From NCBI RefSeq assembly GCF_040750475.1, contig NZ_JABJVY010000002.1, positions 124,001 to 188,000 of the forward strand: a DNA stretch of 64,000 nt, written 5' to 3'. The position numbers and the translations under genes are program-made. Numbering within the stretch: position 1 is the stretch's first letter; each line of letters begins with the position of its first letter. This DNA comes from Amorphus sp040750475. GTDB lineage: Bacteria > Pseudomonadota > Alphaproteobacteria > Rhizobiales > Amorphaceae. Below, piece after piece: positions 33,676 to 42,716 of the stretch. The notes under the pieces are model-generated. The model did no database searches, had not been told where the DNA came from, and worked only from the letters and a program-made list of their open reading frames with translations.

Positions 33676-33696
33676 TGGACGGTCGGTTTAATATAA
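33676..33696. promoter_or_regulatory. Putative operator/promoter element upstream of the FAD oxidoreductase
   Basis: Contains GGACGGTCGGTTTAATATAA. The core TCGGTTTA (33683-33690) is the reverse complement of TAAACCGA found in the two near-identical elements at 46808 and 50978. It is about 45 bp before the ATG at 33737, a position suited to a promoter overlapped by a repressor site. Confidence 0.45.
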
Positions 33697-33736
33697 AGCA
33701 AGTTCCTCCCAACCAATAGATCCGGGAGAGAACGCC

Positions 33737-35053
33737 ATGAATGCAGCCATGCGCTTCGACGCGATTGTCATCGGTGCCGGGGCGGGGGGATGCCATGCGG
33801 CCGCGCGGTTGGCGGCTGCGGGGCGGCGTACGCTCTTGATCGATGATCACGACTATCTCGGGGGGCGGGCCGGTACCGAGATCATCGACGGCCACAAGGT
33901 CAACATGGGCGCCATCGCGCTCGAGCCGGGTGGCGTGTTCGAGGAGACCTTCGCGCTCTGCGGTGCGCCGTTGGAGATTCGCGAGCCCAACCCGGCCACC
34001 GTGTTCTTTCTCGAAGGCAAAGTCGTGAACGTACAGAAAGGCGGCCTGGGGCTGCTCCTTGGCGGCCTGACGAAACATGCGTCCCGCGTGCTGGACCAGT
34101 TTGCCAAGGCGCGCAGCGGCGATTTGCCGGACGGCCGCCAGTCGACGGAGGACTGGCTCAAAGGCTACACCAAGAACGAGACCGTCCACGCGATCTTTCG
34201 CAATCTCTGCGCGGCGATCTTCGCCATGAACGCCGACGAGATCCCGGCCCGCGCCTTTCTCACTTATTTCACGTCGAAAGGCGCCTTCAAGCGTTTCGGT
34301 TTCCATCCCGAAGGCACCATGGGGGCCTGGCAGGCGCTTGCCGATGCGGTTGTCAGGTTGGGCGGCGAGGTTTGGCTGTCCTCTCCGGCGGAGAAGATCG
34401 AAGTCGAGAACGGCCGAGCGGTTGCCGTGCGGATCCGGCGCGAGGGCGGCGAGGCCGTTCGCGTGGAAGCCGACACGATCATCTGCAATGGCGGCCCGAA
34501 AGCGGTGGTCACCCTCGCGGGCGAAGACCATCTTTCCGCCGACTACGTGCGGCAGACCAGGGATCTGCTGAAGCCGGCCGCGAACATCGTCTACAACTTC
34601 GCCTCCCGCGAGGACATTATGCCGGCGCCGGGGATCATGACCTTCGGCAAGACGCGGCGGCTGTGCAATATGGCCAACCTGACGGCCACGTGCCCCGAGC
34701 TGGCGCCCGATGGCTGGCACCAATATGTCGCTTATGCGGTACCCAAACCCGCGATCGGCGATTTCGAGAGCGACGCGGAAGTGACGCTCGGTCTGGAAGA
34801 CCTGCGCGAGCAGTTTCCCGGCTTCGACGACAAGGTGAAGATGCTGTCGGTTCGCGTCATGCGGGACGACTGGCCGGCCCAGCGCAGCGGCGCAGGTTAC
34901 GATATGGATCGGGCGACGGGGATCGACGGCCTTTGGTGCGTTGGCGATGCCGTCAAGCTCTACGGCAACGGTGGCACTCAGGCCTGCGCGGAAACCGCGA
35001 AAGTGGTCGTCGACAAGATCCTGTCGGGCACGCCAGCGATTGTGATGGGGTAG
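33737..35053 (+). CDS. Phytoene-desaturase-like FAD-dependent oxidoreductase
   Basis: 438-residue flavoprotein with an N-terminal FAD-binding motif AIVIGAGAGGCHAAARLAAAGRRTLLID and the DYLGGRAGT flavin-wrapping segment, and C-terminal GIDGLWCVGDAVKLYGNGGTQACAETAK. This belongs to the amine-oxidase/phytoene-desaturase superfamily (NAD(P)/FAD-dependent oxidoreductases). ATG 33737 follows GGGAGAG. It heads a rightward pair with an AMACR gene, so it may desaturate or oxidise an alicyclic or isoprenoid-type acid; the substrate is unknown. Confidence 0.9.
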   Translation: MNAAMRFDAIVIGAGAGGCHAAARLAAAGRRTLLIDDHDYLGGRAGTEIIDGHKVNMGAIALEPGGVFEETFALCGAPLEIREPNPATVFFLEGKVVNVQKGGLGLLLGGLTKHASRVLDQFAKARSGDLPDGRQSTEDWLKGYTKNETVHAIFRNLCAAIFAMNADEIPARAFLTYFTSKGAFKRFGFHPEGTMGAWQALADAVVRLGGEVWLSSPAEKIEVENGRAVAVRIRREGGEAVRVEADTIICNGGPKAVVTLAGEDHLSADYVRQTRDLLKPAANIVYNFASREDIMPAPGIMTFGKTRRLCNMANLTATCPELAPDGWHQYVAYAVPKPAIGDFESDAEVTLGLEDLREQFPGFDDKVKMLSVRVMRDDWPAQRSGAGYDMDRATGIDGLWCVGDAVKLYGNGGTQACAETAKVVVDKILSGTPAIVMG

Positions 35054-35146
35054 CACTTTCCGCAATACTCGGACTTGAGGTGGCGCCCGCGCCGCGGGCG
35101 GCCCAGCGTGCCCCTTTTTTGTGTCTCGCAAGCGGTCAGGAAAGAG

Positions 35147-36283
35147 ATGGAGAACAAAGGTCCCCTTCACGGGATACGGATCATCGAGATGGCCGGGCTT
35201 GGACCCGCACCGCTTGCGGCGCAGCTCTTGGCTGATCTCGGGGCGGACGTCATCACGGTCGATCGAAAGTCGGGACCGGTCGATCCGACCGACGTCAGTC
35301 GCCGCAACAAGCGCTCGGTGGCGCTTAACCTGAAAGATCCCGACGGGACGCGCGCTTGCCGGCGCCTGATCGATGGCGCTGACGTGTTGATCGAGGGGTT
35401 CCGCCCCGGGGTGATGGAGCGCCTTGGCCTCGGCCCGCAGTCCTGCTTCGAAACCAATCCGCGGCTCGTCTACGGACGGATGACGGGCTGGGGGCAGGAG
35501 GGGCCTTGGGCGAAGGCGGCCGGCCACGACATCAACTACATTTCGCTGTCCGGGGCGCTCAATGCCGTTGGCCACAAGGATCGACCGCCGGTGCCGCCGT
35601 TGAACTTTTTCGGCGACTACGGCGGCGGTTCGATGTTCCTGATCTTCGGGGTGCTCGCCGCCCTCCTGGAGCGCGAAAAGTCGGGCCAGGGACAGGTCGT
35701 CGATGCCGCGATGGTCGATGGCGTGTCGGCGATGATGTCCATGTTCTACACCATGCGGGCGCGGGGCGCGTGGTCGTCGGAGCGCGAAGCGAACATGCTC
35801 GACGGCGGCGCGCATTTCTATCGCTGCTACGAGACCAAGGATGGCAAGGCGGTGTCCGTCGGTGCCATCGAGCCGCAGTTCTATGCCGAACTCTGCGAGA
35901 AGGCGGGGTTGCCTCACGATCCGCCGGAGGTGCAGTACGACAAGGGCGCGTGGCCGGGATTGACGGAAAAGTTCGCCGAGATCTTCCGGCAGAAGACGCG
36001 GGACGAGTGGGCGGCGATTTTTGCCGGCAGCGATGCCTGCGTGGCGCCGGTGCTGACGATCGAGGAGTCGGAACGACATCCGCATTTGAGCGCGCGCGAC
36101 GTCGTGTTTCGAGGGGAGGGGGAAGTGTTGCAGGCGGCCCCGGCTCCGCGTTTTGCCCGCACTCCGGCCGGCGCTGTACGTTCGCCGTGCGCCCAGGGCG
36201 GCGACAGTGCCGATGTCCTCGCCGAGGCCGGCTATTCGGACGCCGAAATTGCGGAGATGACCACGCGCGGCGTGATCACGTGA
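35147..36283 (+). CDS. Alpha-methylacyl-CoA racemase (CaiB/BaiF family III)
   Basis: Racemises the 2-methyl centre of branched acyl-CoAs so that beta-oxidation can proceed. The 378-residue product starts at ATG 35147 after AGGAAAG; it contains IIEMAGLGPAPLAAQLLADLGADV. The three catalytic residues of mycobacterial MCR (His126, Asp156, Glu241) have counterparts one position later: His127 (GHDINY), Asp157 (FFGDYGG) and Glu242 (AIEPQFY). This favours racemase over CoA-transferase activity within the family III fold and implies a methyl-branched substrate. Confidence 0.92.
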   Translation: MENKGPLHGIRIIEMAGLGPAPLAAQLLADLGADVITVDRKSGPVDPTDVSRRNKRSVALNLKDPDGTRACRRLIDGADVLIEGFRPGVMERLGLGPQSCFETNPRLVYGRMTGWGQEGPWAKAAGHDINYISLSGALNAVGHKDRPPVPPLNFFGDYGGGSMFLIFGVLAALLEREKSGQGQVVDAAMVDGVSAMMSMFYTMRARGAWSSEREANMLDGGAHFYRCYETKDGKAVSVGAIEPQFYAELCEKAGLPHDPPEVQYDKGAWPGLTEKFAEIFRQKTRDEWAAIFAGSDACVAPVLTIEESERHPHLSARDVVFRGEGEVLQAAPAPRFARTPAGAVRSPCAQGGDSADVLAEAGYSDAEIAEMTTRGVIT

Positions 36284-36328
36284 TCGGGACGTCAGGCCGA
36301 ACCGGGGTCGGTCTGACGTATTGCTGTC

Positions 36329-37516
36329 TCACTTGCCGCGAAAGACGGCCGGGCGCTTTTCGACGAAAGCGGCAATGCCTTCGGCAACGTCGTCGGACCG
36401 GCTGGCGTCAACGATCGCCTCCACCTCGTCGTTGAGCTGGTCGGCAAGGCTGGTCTCGAACGACTGACGCAGCAGCCGGCGCATCTTTCCGTAGGCGTTG
36501 GTCGGGCCGGCTGCGAGCGTTGCAGCGGCCGCGGCCGCTTCTGCGTCGAGCGCGTCGTCCGCCACAACCCGCGACACCAGACCGATGTCCGCAGCTTCCT
36601 GGGCGTTCAGACGTCGATTCAGGAGAAAGAGTTCCTTGGCCCGCTGCATGCCGACCAGGCGCGGGAGAAACCAGGTGTTGCCGCCGTCGGCGGTGAGGCC
36701 GAGCCGGCCGTAGCCAAGCGCAAACTGCGCGGTGTCGGATGCGAGCACGATATCCGACACATAGAGCAGGCCGAGCCCGCCGCCGCCGATGCCGCCGCGT
36801 ACGGCTGCGACAATCGGGGCGTCTTGGCTCGTCAGTTTTTCGATTGCCAGATGGAAGCGATCGATCATCCGCCGCAATCGCTTCGGCAGATCCTCGCGGG
36901 ACGTTTTCGCAAACAGGCCCACATCGCCGCCGACGGTGAAATTCGGTCCGTTTCCGGCGATCAGGATCGCCCGGACATCGTCACGTTCGGCGATTTCGGT
37001 TGCCATGTCGAGCAGCTCATAGGCCATGGCTTCGTTGATTGCGTTGCCCTTGTCGGGTCGGTTGAGCCGCAGGGTGGCCACGCCATCGGCGATGGCAAGA
37101 TCCAAGGTGCGCGTGCGGGCAGCGTCCTGCCAACGGGCGGTGTCGGTAAACTGGGAGAGCGATGTGATCCGGCCGTTCGCGGTCGAGATCAGATGGGCGA
37201 AGGCGGCATCCAGAGGGCCGCCGCCGTTACGCCCTTTGCCGCGGTAGCGACCCGTCACGAGAAGGCGTCCGTCGTCCAGGGCGACGATCTCGTCTGCCTC
37301 GGCGCGGGCTTCGAAATTGCGCGCGATGACGCCCCAGAAGTTGCGCCGCATGGCCTCCGCGCCGTCATGCGCCCCGCCGATTCCAAATGGCATCCCCTCC
37401 GCGCCGTGCCCCACGAACGCAGGATCGATCAAAGCCTCCAGCGTGTCGCGATCGCCAGCGGCCAGCGCGGCGTAAAAGTCGCGCACCAGCTGCGTTTTCG
37501 TCGTCTCGATCGTCAA
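36329..37516 (-). CDS. SnoaL-crotonase fusion protein
   Basis: 395-residue two-domain protein: an NTF2/SnoaL-like domain (about 1-130, VRDFYAALAAGDRDTLEALIDPAFVGHG) joined to an enoyl-CoA hydratase/isomerase domain (about 136-395). In the crotonase part the oxyanion loop VGGDVGLF is present, but the two hydratase Glu positions are replaced (GGIGGGGLGL; GYGRLGL) and Asp277 stands in GLTADGG, as in PaaG-type isomerases. Isomerase, ring-opening or related chemistry is therefore more likely than simple hydration. The frame is continuous across the junction with no stop, so the fusion looks real. Confidence 0.9.
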   Translation of the reverse strand: MTIETTKTQLVRDFYAALAAGDRDTLEALIDPAFVGHGAEGMPFGIGGAHDGAEAMRRNFWGVIARNFEARAEADEIVALDDGRLLVTGRYRGKGRNGGGPLDAAFAHLISTANGRITSLSQFTDTARWQDAARTRTLDLAIADGVATLRLNRPDKGNAINEAMAYELLDMATEIAERDDVRAILIAGNGPNFTVGGDVGLFAKTSREDLPKRLRRMIDRFHLAIEKLTSQDAPIVAAVRGGIGGGGLGLLYVSDIVLASDTAQFALGYGRLGLTADGGNTWFLPRLVGMQRAKELFLLNRRLNAQEAADIGLVSRVVADDALDAEAAAAAATLAAGPTNAYGKMRRLLRQSFETSLADQLNDEVEAIVDASRSDDVAEGIAAFVEKRPAVFRGK

Positions 37517-37606
37517 ATCGTTTCCTCCCTTTCGGATCCGGGCTTGACCAAAAAACTAAATACTATAATTTTCTTATACAAGTTAGATTTTTTGAGCGAG
37601 GTAGAT

Positions 37607-38098
37607 GTGTCTTTTCAATCCCCCGTGCCCGATGCCGTGTCCCTCGATCGCGCATTCGCAGTGAACTGGTATGCCGATGGATGGATCGATTGCTGGAACA
37701 GCAACCGGCCCGAGCGTGTCCGCGAGATCGTGACCGAAGACTTCGTATTGGACAGCCCCACCACGCGTCACACCGGCTGGCGGGTCCAGGGCCACGAGGC
37801 CACTGTCGCCTATGTCAAATACGTCCTGACTGCTTATCCCGACCTGCAATGGCAGGTGACTGCCCCTCCAATGTTCGCCGACGGCATCGCCCGTGTGGGC
37901 TATTTCTGGAACGGAACCGGGCACTTTTCTGGAAGAATAGATCCTCCGGGCGTCGAAGGGACTGGGCGTCCTTTTGAATTCGCCGGCATCGAGGTCTTTG
38001 AATTCCGTGGCGATCGCGCGTGTCGTCTTTACGCCACCTACGATCTGATCGGTCTTATGAAGCAGGTCGGTCTCTATAAGGGAGTGACCGCGCGGTAA
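37607..38098 (+). CDS. SnoaL-like polyketide-cyclase/dehydratase family protein
   Basis: 163-residue NTF2-fold protein (AFAVNWYADGWIDCWNSNRPERVREIVTEDFVLDSP...HTGWRVQGHEAT). I start it at GTG 37607, five bases after GAGG; TTG 37592 would add five residues. It is divergent from the SnoaL-crotonase fusion, sharing a 90-bp AT-rich gap with an ACAAGTTA element (37578-37585), and precedes the acyl-CoA ligase by 45 bp. An activity such as dehydration or isomerisation of an acyl intermediate is inference from fold and context. Confidence 0.87.
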   Translation: MSFQSPVPDAVSLDRAFAVNWYADGWIDCWNSNRPERVREIVTEDFVLDSPTTRHTGWRVQGHEATVAYVKYVLTAYPDLQWQVTAPPMFADGIARVGYFWNGTGHFSGRIDPPGVEGTGRPFEFAGIEVFEFRGDRACRLYATYDLIGLMKQVGLYKGVTAR

Positions 38099-38143
38099 TA
38101 CAGCCTTCGAATAAAATAAAATTATAGTCTTGGGAGGGACTTG

Positions 38144-39679
38144 ATGGCGGGAAGCCTGAGGGAGTTTTTGGAATTCAACGCGGCATCCACACCGGATAAA
38201 GTGATCGTGACGGCGGGTGCGGAAGAAATGACCTGGTCGGAATTGAAGGAGGCGGCCTGTCGCGTAGCGTCGGCGCTGGTCCGCGACGGCGTCGCGCCCC
38301 AAGAGCGGGTAATCTACATCGGGAAGAACAGCCCTCGCTTCTTCGAGGTGATGTTTGGTTGCGCGCTTGCGGGCGCGGTGATCGTTCCGGTGAACTGGCG
38401 ACTTGCGCCCGGCGAGCTTGCCGCGATCGTTGCCAATGCCGAAGCGAAGATCGCGTTTCTCGATACTTCGGTGGTCACCTCGCTGGATGTTGGGCCCGGC
38501 AGGGTCGTTGCGTTGGGAGACCACGAAACGTGGGCACCTTACGCGGACTGGATCGGGCCCGCCGAAGATCCGGCGATTCCGGTCGCCGCCGATCACATCG
38601 CGTTCCAGCTCTATACCAGCGGCACGACAGGCCGACCCAAAGGGGCCATGTTCGAAAATGCCACCAACCTTCGTGTCCTTCTGGAGCGGATTTCCGTCGA
38701 ATGGGGTTTCACGGAGAACGATGTTAGCCTCGTCGCGCTGCCGCTTTTTCATATGGGCGGCCTCGCCTGGGCGCTGGCCGGCATGGCGCGCGGTGCACGT
38801 GCGGTCGTCGTCCGAGATTTCGACCCGGCCCAAGTCGTCGACATGATCGAGCGCGAAGGCGTGACGATCGCCTTCTTCGTTCCGGCGATGCTGTCCGCGA
38901 TCTGCGCAGTTCCCGGGATCGGCGATAGACGCTTGGCCCTTCGCAGGGTGTTCTATTCCGGTGCGCCGATAAGTCCGACCGCGCTCTTGAGCGCGATGGC
39001 GGCGCTCCACTGCGACTTTGTCCAGATCTATGGATTGACGGAGGCGACGGGCGCGTTCGCGCAGCTTCAGCCGCATGAGCATGATCCGGAAGGACCGCTT
39101 GCGCATCTGTTGCTGTCGGCCGGGCGGGCATATCCCTGGGTGGAGGTGCGTGTCGTCTCGATGACGGACGAACGGGACATGCCGGTCGGGGAGATCGGCG
39201 AAATCTGGACACGCTCGGAGCAGAACCTCGTGGGCTATTGGAACGATCCGGAGCGCACCAGCCAGGTGTTGACGGCGGATGGGTGGCTCAAGACGGGAGA
39301 TCTGGGCCGCGTCGACGAGAACGGCCATATTTTCTTGGTCGATCGCGCCAAGGATCTCGTGATTTCCGGTGGCGAAAACGTCTATCCGGTGGAGGTGGAA
39401 AATGTGCTCGCCGCTCATCCGCAACTGGCCGAAGTTGCGGTCATCGGCGTGCCGCACGACCGGTGGGGAGAGACCGTGATGGCGATCGTCGTCCCCCGCG
39501 CCGGCGAGACCGTTGACGGCGAGGACGTAATCGCCTTCGTGCGTCAACGGCTTGCCAAATTCAAATGCCCGACCGTTGTCGACGTGGTGACGGCCTTGCC
39601 CCGCACGGCGACGGGCAAAGTGCTCAAACACGTGCTCAGGGAGCCGTATTGGCGGGGTTATGATCGTCGCATAAACTGA
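38144..39679 (+). CDS. Acyl-CoA synthetase (AMP-forming)
   Basis: 511-residue ANL-superfamily ligase activating a carboxylic acid to its CoA thioester. ATG 38144 is preceded by GGGAGGG at five bases. Motifs: P-loop YTSGTTGRPKGAM, A5-type YGLTEATG, A7 WLKTGDLGRVDENG, hinge VDRAKDLVISGGENVYPVEVE and catalytic Lys in RTATGKVLKH. It is the probable entry enzyme of the CoA pathway in this island and is followed by a TetR gene. Confidence 0.94.
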   Translation: MAGSLREFLEFNAASTPDKVIVTAGAEEMTWSELKEAACRVASALVRDGVAPQERVIYIGKNSPRFFEVMFGCALAGAVIVPVNWRLAPGELAAIVANAEAKIAFLDTSVVTSLDVGPGRVVALGDHETWAPYADWIGPAEDPAIPVAADHIAFQLYTSGTTGRPKGAMFENATNLRVLLERISVEWGFTENDVSLVALPLFHMGGLAWALAGMARGARAVVVRDFDPAQVVDMIEREGVTIAFFVPAMLSAICAVPGIGDRRLALRRVFYSGAPISPTALLSAMAALHCDFVQIYGLTEATGAFAQLQPHEHDPEGPLAHLLLSAGRAYPWVEVRVVSMTDERDMPVGEIGEIWTRSEQNLVGYWNDPERTSQVLTADGWLKTGDLGRVDENGHIFLVDRAKDLVISGGENVYPVEVENVLAAHPQLAEVAVIGVPHDRWGETVMAIVVPRAGETVDGEDVIAFVRQRLAKFKCPTVVDVVTALPRTATGKVLKHVLREPYWRGYDRRIN

Positions 39680-39709
39680 GCGGCCAACCGGAGCGATCGA
39701 AAGGATGCT

Positions 39710-40348
39710 GTGAGAAAGGACAGGGCCAAGGCCGGCGATGAAGCCGCTACGGGGTCGAAGGGCGAACGGACTCGTAAGCGGATCCTCGATGCAACAGCCG
39801 CGGAAGTGGCGCGCTGTAGTGTCGAAGGAACCAGCATCAACTCGATTGCGGCGGCTGCGCGTCTGAAGACGGGCAGCCTCTATTTTCATTTCGAATCGAA
39901 AGACAAGCTCGTCGAGGCAATGTTTGAGGCAGGTCTCTCCGCCTCTCTCGATCGCCTCGACGCCGCGCTCGCCGATTGTCCCGCGGATGCCGATCCCGCC
40001 GTCAGGCTGTATGCGGCGCTGCGTGCACATATCGGCGCGGTGCGTGACATGCGGGACTATACGATTGCCGTGCTTGGACCGTCCTTTCCGAAGGATGCGG
40101 CAGGGGCCAACGCGCGCCGGCTGCGACGGGACTACGTGGCGCGATGGACAGAGCTCGTCGATGCGGCGCAGCGTGAAGATATGCTTGCCCGGGAACCCGA
40201 TCCGGAGCTGCTGCGCGACGCGATCCTGGGCGCGCTCAATGCCGTTGGTCTTTCGGAGCGCTCGCCCGAGACGGTGTTCGAAGCACTCAAGGCATTGATC
40301 GGGGATCGGCGGTCCAATGGCCTGGATGCGGCCGACAACGCGGCCTGA
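39710..40348 (+). CDS. TetR/AcrR-family regulator
   Basis: 212-residue regulator starting at GTG 39710, five bases after AAAGGA. HTH at about residues 19-65: GERTRKRILDATAAEVARCSVEGTSINSIAAAARLKTGSLYFHFESKDKLVE. The C-terminal ligand domain is not diagnostic. Its position just after the acyl-CoA ligase suggests it senses an acyl-CoA or the free acid. It ends 20 nt from the convergent nitroreductase gene. Confidence 0.92.
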   Translation: MRKDRAKAGDEAATGSKGERTRKRILDATAAEVARCSVEGTSINSIAAAARLKTGSLYFHFESKDKLVEAMFEAGLSASLDRLDAALADCPADADPAVRLYAALRAHIGAVRDMRDYTIAVLGPSFPKDAAGANARRLRRDYVARWTELVDAAQREDMLAREPDPELLRDAILGALNAVGLSERSPETVFEALKALIGDRRSNGLDAADNAA

Positions 40349-40368
40349 TCGGTAAGGTGTTCTGCGGC

Positions 40369-41082
40369 TCAATCCAGCCACGTGGCGATCTCGTCGACCG
40401 AGGCGCGACGGGTGCGGAACGCGTTGGCCGGGTGGGTCTCGTCGCCGTAGCCGAAGGAGATGGCGCAGATCAGCGCCCGGTCGTCCTGGATACCGAGCTC
40501 TTGGCGCAGGAAATCCGGAAAGCCCGCCACCGCCGCCTGTGGAATGGTGTCCACGTCAAGGCTACGGGCTGCGAGCAGGAACGCGGTGACGAAGCCGCCG
40601 CAATCGATGGCGCCGTAGGGACCGAGTTCCTTGTGCGACGTGACGAAGGCCACGTGCGGCGCGCCGAAAAAGCGGAAATTTTCCAGCGCCTGTCGCCGGG
40701 CGGCCTCCCGATCGCCGCGCGCGACGCCGACACATTCATAGAGCTGGAAGCCGCATTCGCGACGCCGGGCATGGCGCTCTTCGGAATATCCCGTTGGAAA
40801 TGCGAAGTCCGGCGTGTCGGAGTGGGATTGGACGTGATCGTAAAGGCGCTCGCTCAGAGCTTTCAGACGCGCGCCTTCAACGATGGTCAGGTGCCACGGC
40901 TGAACGTTGCACCAGGATGGTGTGCGGCCGGCGATTTCAAGGATACGAACGACCGTTTCGCGAGGAACGGGATCGGGCCGGAAGCCCCGGCAACTGTAGC
41001 GTCCGCGCAGCAGGCGCTCGAGCGTATCGGCGGCTTCGCTCGTCGGGCGGGTGGCGGTTCGGGAAGTGGCCGGGTCGGTCAT
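40369..41082 (-). CDS. Nitroreductase-family flavoprotein
   Basis: 237-residue FMN-dependent oxidoreductase fold: RYSCRGFRPDPVPRETVVRILEIAGRTPSWCNVQPWHLTIV at the N-terminus is the FMN/NADH-binding signature. Start taken at ATG 41082 with GAGG six bases upstream; GTG 41097 is an alternative. It is the last gene of a leftward run from the hydratase and lyase genes. Such proteins reduce enones, quinones or nitro groups; in a CoA island an ene-reduction is possible but unproven. Confidence 0.9.
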   Translation of the reverse strand: MTDPATSRTATRPTSEAADTLERLLRGRYSCRGFRPDPVPRETVVRILEIAGRTPSWCNVQPWHLTIVEGARLKALSERLYDHVQSHSDTPDFAFPTGYSEERHARRRECGFQLYECVGVARGDREAARRQALENFRFFGAPHVAFVTSHKELGPYGAIDCGGFVTAFLLAARSLDVDTIPQAAVAGFPDFLRQELGIQDDRALICAISFGYGDETHPANAFRTRRASVDEIATWLD

Positions 41083-41099
41083 CGAAGCCTCATGCACGA

Positions 41100-41903
41100 T
41101 CAGGAGTGGCTCGCCGTCATCGTTTTGGCGCCGGTGACGGCCTCCACCCAGACTTCCTCGCCGGCGCTTTTCAGGTGGAACGGCTGGCCTTCGAACAGCG
41201 GCGTCTGGCCACGATAGCGGAAGACGGACGGGGTCGCGCCCTTCTGCCCGGCCGCGTGGTTCATCAGCAGCGTCGCCTGAAGAGGCCCGTGCACAACAAG
41301 CCGGGGATAGCCTTCCTCGTTGACCGCATAGTCGCGATCATAGTGGATCCGGTGACCGTTGAAGGTGATCGCGGAGTAGCGAAACAGCAGCACCGGGTCG
41401 GCCACGAGTGCATCAGGTGCCGCCGTCGTCCGTTCCGGCGCGGGCGGTGCGGCGGTCAGGTCCTTGTAGACGAGGTGCTGGATGTCGGTGATCGCAAGGC
41501 GTTGCCCGACGAAATTCTCGTGCGTTACGGTGACGAAGACGAGCTGGCCGCTGCGGCCGGATTTCGCGGACACGTCCGTGATGGTCGACACCCGACGGAC
41601 TGTATCGCCGACCGCAAGCGGGCTGTGAAAGTGGAGCTCGCCGCCGGCCCACATGCGCGAAGGAAGCGGAATCGGCGGCAGAAAGCCGCCGCGCTTCGGG
41701 TGGCCGTCGGCAGCAATGCCCTCCGGCGGGGCGATCTCCGGCGACAGGCACCAGTGCAGACCGAGAGGGGCGCCGTCCACGGTGGCAAGCCGCTCGCCGA
41801 AGGTCGCGCGGAACTTGGCGACAAGCGCCTCCGTGACGAGGTCGCTGGCCTCATGGCTGCGTCCGATCCAGCTCTTATAGTGGTCGATGTCCAGTTCGCT
41901 CAT
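41100..41903 (-). CDS. HTD2/FAS1-like double-hotdog hydratase (mesaconyl/itaconyl-CoA hydratase type)
   Basis: 267-residue protein with an N-terminal FAS1-like MaoC domain and C-terminal HTD2-like half ending FNGHRIHYDRDYA...RLVVHGPLQATLL, the pattern of mesaconyl-C4-CoA and itaconyl-CoA hydratases. The WAGGELHFHSPL segment is also typical. It overlaps the CitE-like lyase gene by 4 nt, as hydratase and citramalyl-CoA lyase are paired in itaconate catabolism. That pairing makes formation of a 3-hydroxy-3-methyl acyl-CoA plausible here. Confidence 0.87.
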   Translation of the reverse strand: MSELDIDHYKSWIGRSHEASDLVTEALVAKFRATFGERLATVDGAPLGLHWCLSPEIAPPEGIAADGHPKRGGFLPPIPLPSRMWAGGELHFHSPLAVGDTVRRVSTITDVSAKSGRSGQLVFVTVTHENFVGQRLAITDIQHLVYKDLTAAPPAPERTTAAPDALVADPVLLFRYSAITFNGHRIHYDRDYAVNEEGYPRLVVHGPLQATLLMNHAAGQKGATPSVFRYRGQTPLFEGQPFHLKSAGEEVWVEAVTGAKTMTASHS

Positions 41904-42715
41904 GTCAGGGCCTCCAGCCGCCCGAGAATGTCGCGGGCCTGGGCGAGAACGGGGGCATCGACCATTTGACCGTCGACCGATCGGGCCGCGCCGTCGACGC
42001 TGGCGGCGATGATACGCTTCGCCCAGTCGACCCGATCGGGGGCGGGTGCGTAGCCGCGCTTGGCTGGTGCCAGCTGGGCGGGGTGAATCAGCAGCTTTCC
42101 CGCAAAGCCGAGCATCGCGCCGTAGGCGGCGTCTGCCTCGATTAGCGCGGCATCGGAAACGGCTGTGGTGACCCCATCCACCGGGGCGGGTTGGCCGGAA
42201 AGCCGGGCGGCCAGCACCACTTCGGAGCGGGCAAACAGCAGCGCGTCTCGCTCATGAGCGCATCCGACATCGGCGGCAAAGTCGATGGAACCGAAGGCTA
42301 TGCGATCGCAATGCCGCGCCACCTCGCGCACATTGGCGATCCCGGTAGCCGATTCCACCAGTGCGATCAGCTTCATCTCGTCGCCAAGAGCGGTCCTGAC
42401 CCGGTCCAGGCCGGCGCCATCCTCGGCCTTTGGCAAGACGAGGCCATCGATTGGGAGCCCCGACACGGCCGAAAGATCCCGCGGATGCCACTCGGTGTCC
42501 GCTCCATTGATCCTTACGAAGACTGGAGCGCCGTCACCGGACTCGGAAAGGGCGGCGGCAACCGCGTCGCGGGCCGCATCCTTCTCGCTTTCCGCGACGG
42601 CGTCCTCCAGATCGACGATCACGAGATCGGCACCGGCCGCGCGGGCCTTGGCGAAGCGATCCGGCCGGGTGCCGGGAACGAACAGCGGGAAGGAGAAACG
42701 CGAGAACTGTGCCAT
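41900..42715 (-). CDS. HpcH/HpaI-CitE family acyl-CoA lyase (citramalyl/malyl-CoA lyase-like)
   Basis: 271-residue CitE-like C-C lyase; ATG 42715 (MAQFSRFSFPLFVPGTRPDRF). Conserved elements are VIVDLEDAV (metal-binding Glu/Asp), VFVRINGADTEW, GLVLPKAED and ALVESATGIANV. It likely splits a hydroxy-dicarboxyl or beta-hydroxyacyl-CoA to acetyl-CoA plus a keto acid, or to pyruvate. Adjacent to an itaconyl-CoA-hydratase-type gene (4-nt overlap) and one base after an acyl-CoA dehydrogenase gene. Confidence 0.88.
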   Translation of the reverse strand: MAQFSRFSFPLFVPGTRPDRFAKARAAGADLVIVDLEDAVAESEKDAARDAVAAALSESGDGAPVFVRINGADTEWHPRDLSAVSGLPIDGLVLPKAEDGAGLDRVRTALGDEMKLIALVESATGIANVREVARHCDRIAFGSIDFAADVGCAHERDALLFARSEVVLAARLSGQPAPVDGVTTAVSDAALIEADAAYGAMLGFAGKLLIHPAQLAPAKRGYAPAPDRVDWAKRIIAASVDGAARSVDGQMVDAPVLAQARDILGRLEALT

Positions 42716-42716
42716 C

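Noticed and set aside
33542..36085. Very long open frame on the minus strand (about 847 codons)
   Set aside because: It is antisense to the FAD oxidoreductase and AMACR genes, whose motifs are unmistakable, and its translation is rich in Arg/His with no recognisable domain. Only its last 38 codons (33658-33542), outside those genes, are kept as a low-confidence peptide.
35147..36283. Itaconate or other CoA-transferase of family III
   Set aside because: The fold is shared, but all three racemase residues of MCR are present and the GLGPAPLAAQLLADLGADV start is AMACR-like.
37583..40381. Minus-strand open frame of about 932 codons
   Set aside because: Antisense shadow of the SnoaL, acyl-CoA ligase and TetR genes in high-GC DNA; no domain is recognisable.
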